A stretch of 64,000 bases of DNA from Daphnia pulex. Lineage: Eukaryota; Arthropoda; Branchiopoda; Diplostraca; Daphniidae. The stretch's first letter is position 1. Each line of letters opens with the position of its first letter. Under the pieces are notes generated by a model that saw only the letters and a program-made list of their open reading frames with translations, made no database searches and was not told the DNA's origin. The DNA lies in the NCBI RefSeq assembly GCF_021134715.1, contig NC_060027.1, forward strand, positions 3,906,001 through 3,970,000. Direction: 5' to 3'. Below are positions 1 to 12,554 of this stretch, piece after piece. A program made the position numbers and the translations under genes.

Positions 1-1412
1 GAGACAAAGGTTGACAACTCATCAGTCAACGAGGGGCGTATACACGTATACGGCCATCTTCCCTCTCGCGGGACCGCAATCTTGAGCTTCCATCACGCTT
101 CCCGGTTACGATTCCCATCCGCGTCCAATTCGCCAAGATCCCGCTGACGTCACAGTTTGCACACTGCCAGCAGAGAAGACTCCCGGACATAAATCGACTC
201 GCAGCACAAGATTCCCAGCTATTATTCACTCAGACTAGAGCGAATAATCATTTTGAATTGAGGATTTTCAATAGTCTACGAAATTTCCAAGAGAAACTCC
301 GGAACTGCTGGCGGGCGGAATTGTAAAAAAAAAAAATAAAAAAAATATTAATAATTCGAATGAACGGCGCGGAAAATGATTATCATTACTAGTCACTGGG
401 GAACGCCTTTAAAGATCAAGGTTTGTTGCACTATGGGGAACTCAAAATAGCCTTCGCCTGTACAAGCGTTCTATAGATAATGTAGACTTCACAATCAGCT
501 GAATTCTCTATGATATGTCCTACTCTTGAATTCAAAGCGGCGATTCAGACGAGATTGGAGCAGGAAATGAAACCGCCGTGCACTGTGCGCATTATTACAA
601 AAGCCTCCCCCCGTCTTAAACTACTCCTATAAATAGTACGCCATATAGTTATTCGATGTGTTCTGTATGGTCGAGTCCTCCACTCGGCACTCAACGTAAT
701 TTATGGGGATGATGGAGAGATCTAGCTATATTTAGCTGCACAGAGACAGACAGGAAGACGTACATTCACGCTGTGTGTTTATTCGCTAAAGCGCTTTCAG
801 ACCATATTGATTTTGTTTTACGGTTGCCGTTGGCCGAATCTTAGTTGTACATTAGTTGAATTTTTTAAGAAGTAAGGTGGCGTATATTCTCTATTGTATA
901 TACTAGACTAATGTCCAATTCCTGAAGAAGGGCCGAGTTTAATATCACGTGTTGGGAACGCGTGATCACGCGGGCTCTTGGATGCTGAGGATCCATCTCG
1001 TACGAGGAAAAAGTTGGGAGCGAATTTGGTGACGCAGTTCGGTGAGTCAATAAAAAGAGAATAATGACATTCGTTTGCTCGACATTGTTTGCCAGCGTCT
1101 TCAAAGGGAAAAAGCCCAAGTGGTTCAGTGTATGCAGATCGTGCAGATTATGAGAGACGGAGAATAGACAATTAGACACGTAACTCGACGATGAGCGCGG
1201 AGACACGAAGCATTTAAAAACGCTGTGTGCCTTGGCGCGGGAGTTTTCAAGAGGAAAAATCAATTGGCAGGTTAAGTTTGTTAAAACGAGGAAGTGTCAC
1301 TGTGGCGGTATGATCCTTATGGGCATAACATTTCCAAGTTGCACTGTGCTTGAAGAGTTTATAGTTAAACTATTTTTGAATTTGATTGTTTACCGCCAGA
1401 GACAAATTGTAA
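1..1412. other. Non-coding stretch, no gene recognised
   Basis: AT-rich DNA with short open frames on both strands. None shows a known motif, a run of phase-compatible exons or repeat structure. A gene continuing from outside the left edge cannot be excluded. Confidence 0.5.
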
Positions 1413-2790
1413 AGTAAAACACAAAACAAGCCTGATCTGTAGTCGTTCTACAAGTAGTGAGTTATTATTTAAAAAACCCTGACTGAGTCAACAAAAACGG
1501 AAATAAAAAACAGTTTCAATCAACCGCCTAGCCCAGGAATAATCGTACTCCAAACTATATCTAACGATTTACAATCAACGCCCAATAAATTATCAAAAAG
1601 GAAGAATAAAGATACGGATGTCCTACCTTTACGCCTGGGAAATCCGGCCAGGCATCCACAAGTGCTCCATCCGCAGTCCAGAATAGTTGAATCCACCAGG
1701 TGAGATGGGAAAAAGGACCTCAGACTCGTGAATACACCCACACTCACATGGACGTACACGAGGACAGAGATATTTAAAGAATAAGGAAAGAAGGGATCCT
1801 TAACTCGGCTCGATATCGTTTGTTTTCTCTGATGAAACGGGATGCTGTTTATCTAAATTTAAAAAATGGGTTACGAAAATGTTGACAGAAACAACAAGTA
1901 AGGAAAAATTGAAAATGGGACAGTGAGTAAACCCTAATTGTTAACAAACAGGAGAATTTAAGGTTTACATGTAATACACTATGCAAATCATGCATCATAA
2001 AATATCTAGCAGGTTGCAGGATTAAAAGTAACAAAAATCCTTACCCAAGCGATGATGCTGAGATTGTTGCTGATGGCAAGTGGCAATACCAGCAAAAAGC
2101 AAAACTTGCATATCTTGTTGTTATGATGGCTGGTTCAGGACTCCAATCTGCACAAAGGAAAAGGTTAGATAGTGCAAACAAACTGCTATGGCAGAACATG
2201 CATCAACAGCTGGGGCCAGGCTAGGGCTTACATGATAAATGCTAGTCAGAAACTAACATTTCACAAATTTGCAAGTGTTTGAACTCTTCCATTAAGCTCC
2301 AAAATTATTCTGTTTGCATTCTAAACCTTTATTTACCTACTAAACAGCATGGGATGTGTATTAAGCTATTCCTGACCAGAGATAACACGACGAGCACATT
2401 TTTGTGATTTTATTTCGAAATATAGCAGACGACACTTCTAATTAGCCAAGAAATTAAGATATCGATAGAAATTAAAAATCGATCCCCCTAAATCAAAATT
2501 TCAAACCACTCAAACACCATAAAAACGGTTTCTCACCCGCGCCTACATCCGCTGACCAAATCGAAATTATTTTAGTATGTAACAATTCGTCTCATCAAGT
2601 TACACTGCGCCCCTCCCACCACAGTCAAGATAAAAGTAAACATTTGCACTAAACTCGCAGATAATTACTTTTTTAAAACCGAAAACGCCACAATAAGACC
2701 CTCCAGGACCCTCTTGAAAGCCAAGAGGGAATAACAAAGACTTAAATCCAGTGAATCCGGAATAGTTCACAGGAAACGATCTAGAAAACA
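1413..2790. repeat. Segmental duplication block, copy 1
   Basis: This block matches 15213-16420 in the same orientation by eye. It begins near the shared words aacaagcctgatctg and cagtcgttc and runs through shared words such as aatatctagcaggt, acatgataaatgctagtcag and atagcagacgacact. Identity looks roughly 70-80 percent with many small indels, so the duplication is not recent. No intact coding exon was found. Its partner lies upstream of RGS gene 2 and this copy lies upstream of RGS gene 1, so the two blocks may mark a larger duplicated segment. Confidence 0.75.
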
Positions 2791-3990
2791 AAAATCTCGT
2801 ATTATTACGTCGGGATCTTGCAACCCAGAATTTTTGACGTTTGATCAAGACGAAATTAATCGCCATCCGTCCAACTTCGACTCTCTAGCACAGTGACAGA
2901 TGACATTCTTTCCCATTTTCCCTCCTGACGGCTGACTCGTAAGGTATTTCGCCATCCGTCAAACCCAAGAGTATTATTAAATCTTGATCTGACAGAACGA
3001 TTGGACCTGCTTATCACAAATGTTGTTGACTCGGTCGTGGTATATTGACGAAGAGTTGAAAAGGTAAAGGTCACGCGTGTCCTGGACAGTACGACAGACG
3101 ATAGAGGTTTTATGGGAATCAATTAAACATATGGCAGCAGTCAGTGCTGAAGTCTTAGCGGAGCTTTCCACTGATTTTGGTCCTCGTTGACAATTGGCAA
3201 ATTCAGTTGAAAAGAAGTTACTACTTCTAAGATTCTACAAAAAACTCTGGAGCAAACAAAATTAAATTGTAACAAAAGAGTGTAGACGTTGGGCCAACAA
3301 AACTCGTGCATTCAAACAAGGACGGCTGGGAAACACGAACGTTCACGTGGATGTCAAAAATCGAGCGTCAGCTTCTCTCAATTATCGCCGTTTGTCAATT
3401 TCAGCGTGTCTGTCGTAGTGTATTTTGTTTAACAAGTGTCTGGCGCCACCATTTGAAAAATGAGAGTGTCTTTTCCGGAGAATTGGAAACGAAAGGGGTT
3501 CAGCCGGTTCACGGGTATAGTCATAAAAAGTTCAAATGTGTACACTACACACATCCACAATCAAAGTGGGATTTTTGAATCGGGTGCGCTTGCAAAGAAC
3601 AAAAATGAACAAAGTTTCATTATTCATGTCTAGACTCTGCGCTCTTTCCAGCCGAGCGGTTCTCCCGTCAACTCACCAGCAGCAGAGCGTTAAATAATAT
3701 GTAAAAAGAAAAAGGCTCTATCGTACTCGAGTCGGGTGCGCCATCAATAGTTCGTTGTAACACTAATCCCCTTCAAAAAAAATTGTTAATCAAGCGCACA
3801 AATGAGAATTTTATCTGGGTCAAATCAAGACGTGATCCACGTGTAACCAGGTCCTTTGTTCCGACTTTACATTTGTGAAACGTAAACTGAAATCTATAAA
3901 ATTCTCTGTCGCCATAATTTCTGCCATCCAGCAGCTTTCGCTGATCTAATAATACGTTTCTTCCAGTCGCCTAACTTCTTTCCAACTTAC
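2791..3990. other. Non-coding stretch
   Basis: Nothing supportable was seen apart from short chance open frames on both strands. Confidence 0.4.
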
Positions 3991-4125
3991 CCATCCAGAG
4001 CTAGTAGACATTCAGCGACAAAACGCTTGGGATCAATTTTGACCAGCTCGATGAAAGAAAGAATAGATACGCCCACCCACAAAATGATTGCTCTTGCGCT
4101 ATTGAAAATAGCGTACCAAAAATAG
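3991..4125 (-). CDS. Possible isolated exon of an unrecognised membrane protein
   Basis: On the minus strand about 45 codons stay open and read like a real protein. A hydrophobic stretch (WYAIF, AIILWVGVSILSFI) is followed by a charged segment (KIDPKRFVAECLLALDG). The exon is bounded by a good donor, GTAAGT, at 3985-3990 and a possible acceptor AG at 4126-4127. Extending it needs unusually short introns (about 40-46 bp) to an upstream open piece near 4170-4245 and a downstream piece near 3900-3945. No family was recognised. It could be a small gene, a pseudogene exon or chance. Confidence 0.22.
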
Positions 4126-7100
4126 CTACCTATACAACACTATATTGGTATAGACTGAAAAAGTCACTGGGGGGGTTCCAAAATTATTCCGCTAAGGTAC
4201 GAATCCACAGTGATACCCCAAGAATGAATCGCTCCCGTCTCTTCTGAAAAAAAAGTCAAAAGAATAATTAATACTTCCGTCCGTTCTTTTATTCTAGTTC
4301 GACGAACTGCGATTTTTCCTGTTATCTTTCACGGAGACAGACAACAGCTGATCGTGTGGCATTCCCTTGTTTAGTTTTACGCTGAGCGTCAACGAGAACC
4401 ATCAACAATTGCTGGATCGAAACGAGACGTCTGAGAAAACAATTCCTTTTTCAAGGTGGGCGTCGATGCCATTCCCATTCGGTTGGTTTTTAGCTATCCA
4501 CACCTTCAAATATGGAAATGAAAAGGTTAAAAGCTTAAGGGTCGGGCAACATTTACTGATATGAAAAATGGGAAAAATAAAAAAAAAAAGCGCGAGAAAT
4601 AAATGGCTGATAACTTTTATGGTGATCTTTCCATCTTGACGGTACTAGGAAAAAAGCCGAAAGAATACTCAATGATATTTCTCGCGTGTTGATAGCTTTT
4701 CTATTGCACAGGGGGATTCATTCCGTTATCTTTTGGCCTTCCGCATCCTGGGATCCAGTGAAAGTCATTCCGGCTCCGGAATTCAATTCAATGTTTATTT
4801 CCTTGCCCCATCTGTTTTCGCCAGAGATCAATATAAAGCCTTATTTGCCTTTTTATTCCAACTGGCAATAATCGACAATAAGGCAGCGGCTGAGTTGCAC
4901 TTGGATAAATGACTTTCCCTTTTCAAATAGTGTCATAAATAATCGAATTGAATCATACGAGCCAGTATTTATTCCATTGCCGACACGCCATCAGCCCTAA
5001 TGGAGCCCCCCAAGATATAATTGACATTTTTTCTTTCTCAAATGGAGACGGATTGATCGTCTTTAAACGCAAACGAATACAGATGAGTACCTAAATGATG
5101 CAGGTGCATCATAGGAAGTAGGAACCGCGTTGCTGCGTGTGTGCACAAGGCTTCGTTTTGTGAATTTCGTTGGGTTATAGGAGGAGAAATTGGGAGTCGT
5201 TGGGGACATTTTTCGTCGAAACTGAAAAGTTGGGCATCTCTCTCTAATAGCAAAGTTTCGTAGAATTCCCGGCGAGCCTGGTCTCGAATTCGACTTTCTT
5301 TCTTCCGTTTGCGTCGTCAATTTCACGAGACAATATTTTATTGACCGAAGCGTACATGTGTTATCCAGCGTTTTTCTTATTTGATTTCTTGATGACGAAC
5401 TATGCTCAACAGAACTGGAAACGCAATAATCAGACTTGCCGTGAAAAGACGTCAAATGACTTAAAGCATTTTGAATTATTCATCAGACTTTTCTTAAGGA
5501 CTTAAGGGAAGCTGTTCGCGCGTCACACGAAGAAAATTCTTTGAGACCTAATAACCTGATCGCCGTCACGCCGTACAGCACCGTGCAAAATTAATTCAAT
5601 TATTTTAACATCGTTTTTTTTGTTTTATCATATTCCTTATCCTGAAATATTAACATCTTTGGTTTTTCTTGTCGTTTAATTTATTTTAAAAAATTAATAA
5701 TAAAGCTTTGATATATATTTAGAGTTGAAAATTGTCATATCTACCAGCGACGTAAAACACCCAGGATGCAATAAATTATGCAATACACTACAACCAAATT
5801 AAGTCAACCCATGGCGTAAAAAGGAGGGAAATTCCTTAAGTTGCTGTGAAATTTCAAATGAACTTGTCACGCTAGCAGTATTGGTACACGTAATATTCCG
5901 GTTAATCATCGAGGAGATCTGGCTGTTTCGCCCTGACTATTTAATTTTCGGATTGACTGTCACAATTCACAAGAAGTTTGGTTATCATCCGAGAACGACA
6001 CGCCTACGCAGAATTCCATATATTTGCAAACTTTAAAAAAATAACGAATTTTAGGGTTGGTTGACGATTTAGAATTCTACACATTTTCACGCTGCCTGCG
6101 ATGACTGAATGTGTCTTTGCGTTTTCCGCCCGTTTCAGGTTTTTGGTGATCACGCGAAGCTGTAGTAACATCAGTAGTGGCGTGTACACGAGAACCGAGA
6201 ACACGTTTCCGAAGATTATTGGCACTGTGGGTCCATGGCAACTGAACAAGTGCAGGTAAATTACAGCATATAACCTGGGAATCGTCGCGAGGGCAACGTC
6301 TTTTATTATTAGAATATGGCGCAGTGTGGGAGAGGGTCGCTCTTCTGTCGTTTTTACATGTGTCACTTGCGCTATCCGAACGAATACCGAAAAGCCGCGT
6401 TATGCGATTATTAGATTTTTGGAGAAAACCAATAATGCAGAAATGTTTAATAGTTTTATCAATTCATCTTTGGTGTGACATTCAACGCAGAACGTGGGGG
6501 CGGAGAAAGAATTCCCATGTGCGATAATATTTAAATGGGCGGCTGAGCGTCAAGGTGAACTAGGAAACTTACGTTTTTAAATTATACAGATCGAGGAGAA
6601 ACGTGATTTTTACATATTATCCTATAGGTTGCTGCTCTTGAAAAAACAAAATTCGATTATTGGTTCGCATTTCATTTGACACGCCGGTGGGCGTTGACCT
6701 TCTTCATCCTACTAAAAAATGATGAAATTGATATGGAAGATTGAATCGTTTTTTTTTATTTTCTTCCGGGTTCTTCATCTGCAAATTGAATTGGCACTTT
6801 CGCGTTTGACGACAACGGGACCGCAGCAGTGCACATCTGCATTTTTTAGACTTTGTTTTATGTACCTATCGATCTTCTCGAGCGTGTCGTATACATACAT
6901 AACAATCCCCACTGCCATCGTTAATCATCGGGTTATGTTATCGAATTTTTTTTGCGAAAAGGCGGAAGTGAGCGAGTCCTTGGGTCGGCAACAACATTGC
7001 GATGAGAGACATTCGGGTGCCAAAAATAATAAAGATGGACGAATTAATGGAAGTGCATATTCGCAAATTTCTTTTTTCATTTCCAGTTGGGACGAGGATT

Positions 7101-10100
7101 CTTATAGACTTCTTATTTCTTTCGAAAGACTATCGTTACATTAAAAAAGTTATGTGACATTCACAAGGGACGACATTTTTCCGATGAAAGACAACTGTTG
7201 ATGGAACGAGCGAGAGACGCTGATAATGAAAAATGAGCACCGATGCTGCGCTATTAAAGCGACGAACGGAACCGGAGAAAAGGCTAAAGGCACATTTCCG
7301 TTATTGTGGGTTTTCATTTCAAGGTTCCAAATGCCAACGAACCGCACCCAGGAGAGGAAAACAAAACAAGATTTTAAAAAATGCGCAATGAGAAATATAC
7401 TTTCCTCTGCATCTCTCCCGGTGCATATCCGCCATTCGCGACATTGAAACGACATTGCGGTAATAATTACATTGCGAAAGAGAAAGCGGCGGTAATTATT
7501 ACGAAAGAGAAAAGAAAAACGATTACTAATATCAAATTTCCCGCCCTCTTCAACCAAAACAGTATAGTAGGGGACCGGCGAAAGCAGCCGTAGGCGCAAT
7601 TCCATTCGAAATGAGAAATCGGCAAAGTATCAACTTGAGACGACGTCTATAGCAAAACATTGGGGACTACAACTATAACACGTGATTCGGCAGTCACACG
7701 TTCTATTTCCGGTGGTTCACGTGCGATTCTTCATATAGAGACAAACGAATTTCGCGGTTTAATACAGACATATATTCTTAGATGAACGGGTCCAAGTGAC
7801 GTGCGCATACAGCCTACGATTCGGTAACTATGCCTCTCTTCAAACGCCAGATTGTAATAGAATGGCTGATACATAGTGACTAGAGAGTATTTGCCAACAA
7901 GGCCAGATAAGATCCGGGAGCCGGAAATGTATTAGCAAACGGTCCCTTGGACTCGAGACTCGCAAGTCAGATTCCTTCGTTTCCCGATTACGTCAACGAA
8001 CCGAATTCTATCGTCTATAATCTAAAATAGTCGTCTGCTGTTATGTGCAGCGTACAAAAAATAAATAAAAAAACAACAACATCTCAGGCTGGGATATCAA
8101 ATAATACCCTAGTATGACGTCAATCGTATAGATGAGTCTGAATTTTTATGACTTATTTGGGAGAAACGATTAAATGGGAGGGAAAATCCCAAATATATAT
8201 TGAAAAAAAAAAAAAAAAACTGTCAGTGACTTGACCATAACAGTTCCACAGTAGCTATAGAAAATTGGGCGAATTGTCCGGGCGGTAGTTAAATCGCTCT
8301 GGTGATAACTTGAACCATATACCGAAAATGACGATGATGAATTGTCTTTGGCTTGTTGTTTCAAGCGCGTCATGAAAAACGTTTTACGGCAGACAATAAT
8401 ACGAGCGATCGTATATTACGCTGATCGTATAATATATAATATTCACTCTTAGAAAAAAAAGTCTAACCGGGTGGTTTTCTTGTAATCTTGCCAATGACGC
8501 ACTACATAGCACAGCAGCTCGATATAATCCCGTTGTACTTTATTTTTATTTTTTGTAAACATTTTATTTGTTGTGGCTGTGGGGAAATATTTTACCGATA
8601 CTTTGAAGTGTCTTTTGCAAGTCACACCTTGTCGATTGGCGAAAATCGAAAACGGTGTCGATTAGTAAAAGATTTTCAACTGTATAGGACTTGTTACAAA
8701 AGTTTTTTAGTGCGTGAAGGCGAATCATCTGTTATTGACGCCTGACGCATTTGCCGCGGGGTCAACGTGTGCTAATAATCAAAAGAACTTGTCACGCGGA
8801 CTGAACATTCATAGTCAAAAGAAAAAAAAAAAATCCGTCAGGTGCTATGCGGCGACAGCAGTACAAAACTCCAAAGCGTCTTCTCATTGTTTGAAACAGG
8901 TATTTTTGAAAAATTATAAATACAAAAAGAAAACAATCAACGCCCTTTTGCGGTCATCAGGATCCGGTTCGTAATGAAGACAAACAGCTGAGAAGGGAAA
9001 GCCCCTTGAACGCAGGTGCTCCTGCTGAGCTCTCTAAGGTTGAAAGAAGTGTCCGTGATTATTTCAATTATTTCCAGCCTTTTTTTTTACCTTGGCCGAA
9101 TGGAATTTACCGTTCGGAGGGCGAAGGATAACTCAAATGACAGAGTTTAGGGGCCACTCATTAATAGACCGTGAATGGGTCTATAGAGTATGAAGGTCTC
9201 CGTGCACCAATCTAGACGTCTACTGCATGCTACCATTTTGAAATTGTCCGTATGGTATCAATAATGATTCGTGAGAGCCACTCGGCCGTTGCCATTGGGT
9301 ACGAAACCGAACGTAGCGCAAAGTTCACCAAAGTCGTTTGATCGTCCTGCTACTCTGTCACTCTGCTACTCTGCTACCCCTCTGCTACTCCGCCGTATAT
9401 ATATAGAGAGAACATAATTGATGTTCATAAAGGAGCAATCAGGCTGGGCGATTGGTATACGTATTTATACGGCCTGTTGCCCATCATCCGCCCTCCCGTC
9501 GTTCGAGCGGATCTGGGTTCGAATATACCCGCCGGCCAATAGAGTCTTTCAGAGAGTAGAGAGAGAGTTTCTTCATCCTGTTCGTGACATCAAGGACAGG
9601 GAAATGCGGACGAAATTAGAACACACATTTTCTGTTTTTTTTTTGTCTTCCAACAAACAGTGAGAAAGTAAACGTTCTCGCACTCTTGTATTCTATGGCC
9701 GAATGTAATGTTAAATTCGCCCTAGTTGTCCATTCGTCTGGTTCGTTGTCCTTGTGGCTGTTCAGTAAATTCACCAAATTCTTTTTGTTTTCAGTGGAAA
9801 AAAAAGTATAAGGAAAGTCGCCGTCATACGTCTTTTTTAAGGGGGGAATTAATTCTAGTGTAATCCTTGTCTAATTAATTTGGTTTGATTTTGTCAATCA
9901 AGCCCGTGAAACTGCAAAAATGTCGATTCTAGAATAAAAGGGGCAACCAGTTTAATCTAGATTCAAATCTTAAACGTTGAAGTACCCCCCACAGAAAGAG
10001 TGCTGCAAGTTATAACATATGCGATATCAAGTGTAATTGGTACACAGCCTCTTGACTCCTACTCGTGTTCTCAAAGTCTGATTCCAGTCTCAGTGTCTAA

Positions 10101-11280
10101 GACTTCAATCCAGCTGCCATTGTCCGCGCTCGTTTAGAAACGGGATGAAGAAATAAATAAAACGAACAAACGAACTTTAACGAGCGGCAACACATTTCCG
10201 GTGGGAGGATAACTCCCAACAGCATGTGTATGAATTAAATCATTTCCGTTGGTCAAAATTGAAAGCTCTCCACGGGAGGAGATTTGATTCAACTTGTACA
10301 AAAGTATGTCTCTTTTTATTCCGCCGGTTGGCGGAGGAGAATAGGAGATGATGATTGTGCAGACCCCAAAAAAAGGAACAAAGCGTCAAATGCCAAACAC
10401 GAGCTCCTGTTTCACGTGTTGTCACCAGAAAGGTAGTATTGCTATGGGTTTTCAATTATGTCTCAATGTTTCCCTTGGCCAGTTAAGGCTACTTTAGCCT
10501 ACAAACGCCCTCGCCCTTGTTTGAGATGGCGGAAGCAGGTCATCGTTGCCTAGCGACTTGTTTCCGACCTTCTGCTCTATACCGTTCTCGATCACGATAA
10601 TTTTATTTGATGATAAACTCATTTAATACCTGTATACTTAATGATAACCTGCAAGTTACACTATTGACGTCAAATAACTCGTTGTCTGTCTTGGTATTGA
10701 TAATGATAAAAAAATCTCAAATTGCCTGACTGTTCGTTGATTATTGAATACAAACTCGCTATAATATGTTTGTCGCTAAATCAATTTCGCTCGAGTAGTC
10801 AGAAGAAAAATTTAGGAAGATTTCAGCGTACATCCCCACTTGTAGCGTCTCTTGACTCTATTTTTAACCCTATCTAGGGAATTGTTTCTTGATTCGCTTT
10901 GATATAATCATTGTTGACTTTACGCTGTTATGTCAAAACATTTTTAAAAACTATTCCTAACCACCTAAACTATGCATCCAATGGGCGGCCTATAATCCAT
11001 AGCTCACGCATCGTCAAGTGAACTTTTCCTTTCTCGTGGTATTTCAAATGATGTCACAACGATAAAGGTCCTGCCTGCCTCAATGCGCTGGATCTGACAG
11101 TGAATCAAATTGGTTCTTTGGCCAATCAAAAGCCATGGGAACATGAAAGGAGAACTACAACACTCCACAGCACAGCGTTTCCTGCTGATGCTGGACCGAA
11201 GTACTCGTTGACGTTTGCGGTTCAACAGCTTATTAAATAGATTCAATTGAACTCGTCTTGTCTCAGTCGAACCTATATCT
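4126..11280. other. Long gene-poor interval
   Basis: About 7 kb without a recognisable gene. Open frames such as 6004-6366 (-), 6719-7144 (+) and 7150-7605 (-) have no family motif and lie opposite or overlapping one another. The interval holds A/T runs and a small CTGCTACTC-type repeat. It may contain distal regulatory DNA for the RGS genes, but nothing in the sequence proves this. Confidence 0.45.
9340..9395. repeat. Short imperfect tandem repeat (CTGCTACTC type)
   Basis: The words ctgctactctg, cactctgctactctgctac and ctctgctactc recur with a period of about 10 bp, followed by a short TA run. Simple-sequence origin is likely. Confidence 0.6.
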
Positions 11281-11393
11281 ATGAATGAGTCCCGATGGCA
11301 TATTTATCATCTGCGTGCGTGGCAAAGCATCGGCGTTGAACACACACACACTGTATAGAATACGCACTAATATGTATATAACCAGCAGAAAAT

Positions 11394-11402
11394 GGGATTT
11401 CC
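11394..11402 (+). promoter_or_regulatory. kappaB-like site upstream of RGS gene 1
   Basis: GGGATTTCC fits the Rel/NF-kappaB consensus GGGRNNYYCC-type half sites. It lies about 130 bp upstream of the TATA box of RGS gene 1. The same nine bases followed by a GCGCGCGCA motif occur upstream of the paralogous RGS gene 2 (18552-18560), which argues for conservation rather than chance. Binding is inferred. Confidence 0.4.
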
Positions 11403-11525
11403 GAAAGTTGTGCGCGCGCAAGAGTACCGAAAAACCTGAACTTGTCCCGATGGCGTGTTTTATATTCCCCCCCAATGTTACAGTATTCCTTTTTCCCCGC
11501 CCATCTCCTCCCACTCTAGAGGCCC

Positions 11526-11535
11526 TATATAAAAG
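11526..11535 (+). promoter_or_regulatory. TATA box of RGS gene 1
   Basis: TATATAAAAG followed about 30 bp later by cttagacagtc gives a standard TATA-plus-initiator spacing, with transcription starting near 11558. A noncoding first exon probably ends at a donor (GTTAGT) near 11719. Confidence 0.7.
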
Positions 11536-11797
11536 GGCTCGGATGCCTTCAGCGCTTAGACAGTCTTCTACCTGTTTGAGTCGCGGCAGCACAACAACAC
11601 TCGCTGTTCTCCTTTTTTAATATCCTCGTATTAACTTGTCATTGTGCTAAACGCTATTCAATCAGTTCCTGATATAGCCAACCGAATTTGTTCTGTCCCG
11701 TTAGCCGATCCCAAACGGTTAGTTTTCATTTAATTGCGATGATATTTTCCCGCCGACATTATTTCAAGTTTATTATTGTCGTTGCAGATTTTAAAAA

Positions 11798-12554
11798 ATG
11801 CGTCTCCACCTTGGATTTCTACGCCGGAGAAGTACAGAGGCCTCATTGTCAACTCGACCGCAACCGGAAGAAGCTCAAAAATGGACGGAATCTTTCGCTG
11901 TCCTTATGGCATCTAAATGTAAGTTATAAACCTGATGAAATTGACGCAACACTGTCGATTCAAAAACACGCAATCAAAAATAGAAATCTAATCGTAAATT
12001 ATTTTGTCCTCGGACCTTTCCAGATGGATCGTCACTCTACCGGGCGTTTTTACTGCGCGAATTCAGCAACGAGAATTTGGAATTTTGGCTGGCCGTCGAA
12101 GAGTACAAGAACTCGAAACCGCAAAAAATGGCAGCCAAAGCCCAGCAGATCTACAATGATTTTGTAGCCGTACAAGCATCCAAGGAGGTACGTTGTTTGC
12201 ATACAATCAAAACTCGATTTGGTTATATATAACTACGCATGCTGTTGTAATAACCGCTCTACAAAAAAACCAGTTTTCAACTTGGAAAGTCATTTAGCCC
12301 CAATAACTTACGTTCGCTCTCGTCATCTATTACCTATTCAACAGATCAATCTGGACACAGAAACCAGACTCATCACGCTGAACAACGTCCAGTCCAACAC
12401 TCCGGATCAGCACGCATTCGACCGCGCCCAAAGGCGGATCCAGCACATGATGGAACGCGATTCCTACCCGCGTTTTCTCCAGTCAAGACTTTTTCTCGAA
12501 CTCGTCCAGACGGACGGCTGTCCAACCTCAACCGGTTACGTTTCGGACAACTAA
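11798..12554 (+). CDS. Regulator of G-protein signalling, small RGS protein (gene 1)
   Basis: Small R4-type RGS protein predicted to accelerate GTP hydrolysis on Galpha-i/q subunits at the inner plasma membrane. Coding exons are 11798-11918, 12024-12187 and 12345-12554, total 164 residues, with matching phases at each junction. The RGS box starts with EEAQKWTESFAVLMAS and continues LYRAFLLREFSNENLEFWLA, VEEYKN and, in the last exon, AFDRAQRRIQHMMERDSYPRFLQS, all hallmark RGS helices. The start is the first ATG after an in-frame stop just downstream of the acceptor near 11787, so the 5' exon is noncoding. The protein is nearly all RGS domain. Its paralogue at 18850-19779 is about 87 percent identical in the middle exon. 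The C-terminus (QTDGCPTSTGYVSDN) differs from the paralogue. Confidence 0.88.

Noticed and set aside
865-1263. Minus-strand frame of 132 codons
   Set aside because: No motif or supporting splice or promoter signals.
6004-6366. Minus-strand frame of 120 codons with hydrophobic stretches, receptor-like at first sight
   Set aside because: No receptor motif, no exon partners and no splice structure. Hydrophobic runs are expected in T-rich DNA.
6719-7605. Overlapping or adjacent frames of 141 and 151 codons on opposite strands
   Set aside because: Composition-driven, no known domain, mutually inconsistent strands.
9449-9540. tRNA-like pair of boxes (GGGCGATTGG and GGGTTCGAATAT)
   Set aside because: Box spacing is possible but no acceptor stem pairs and there is no second copy in the window. 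Too weak to call.
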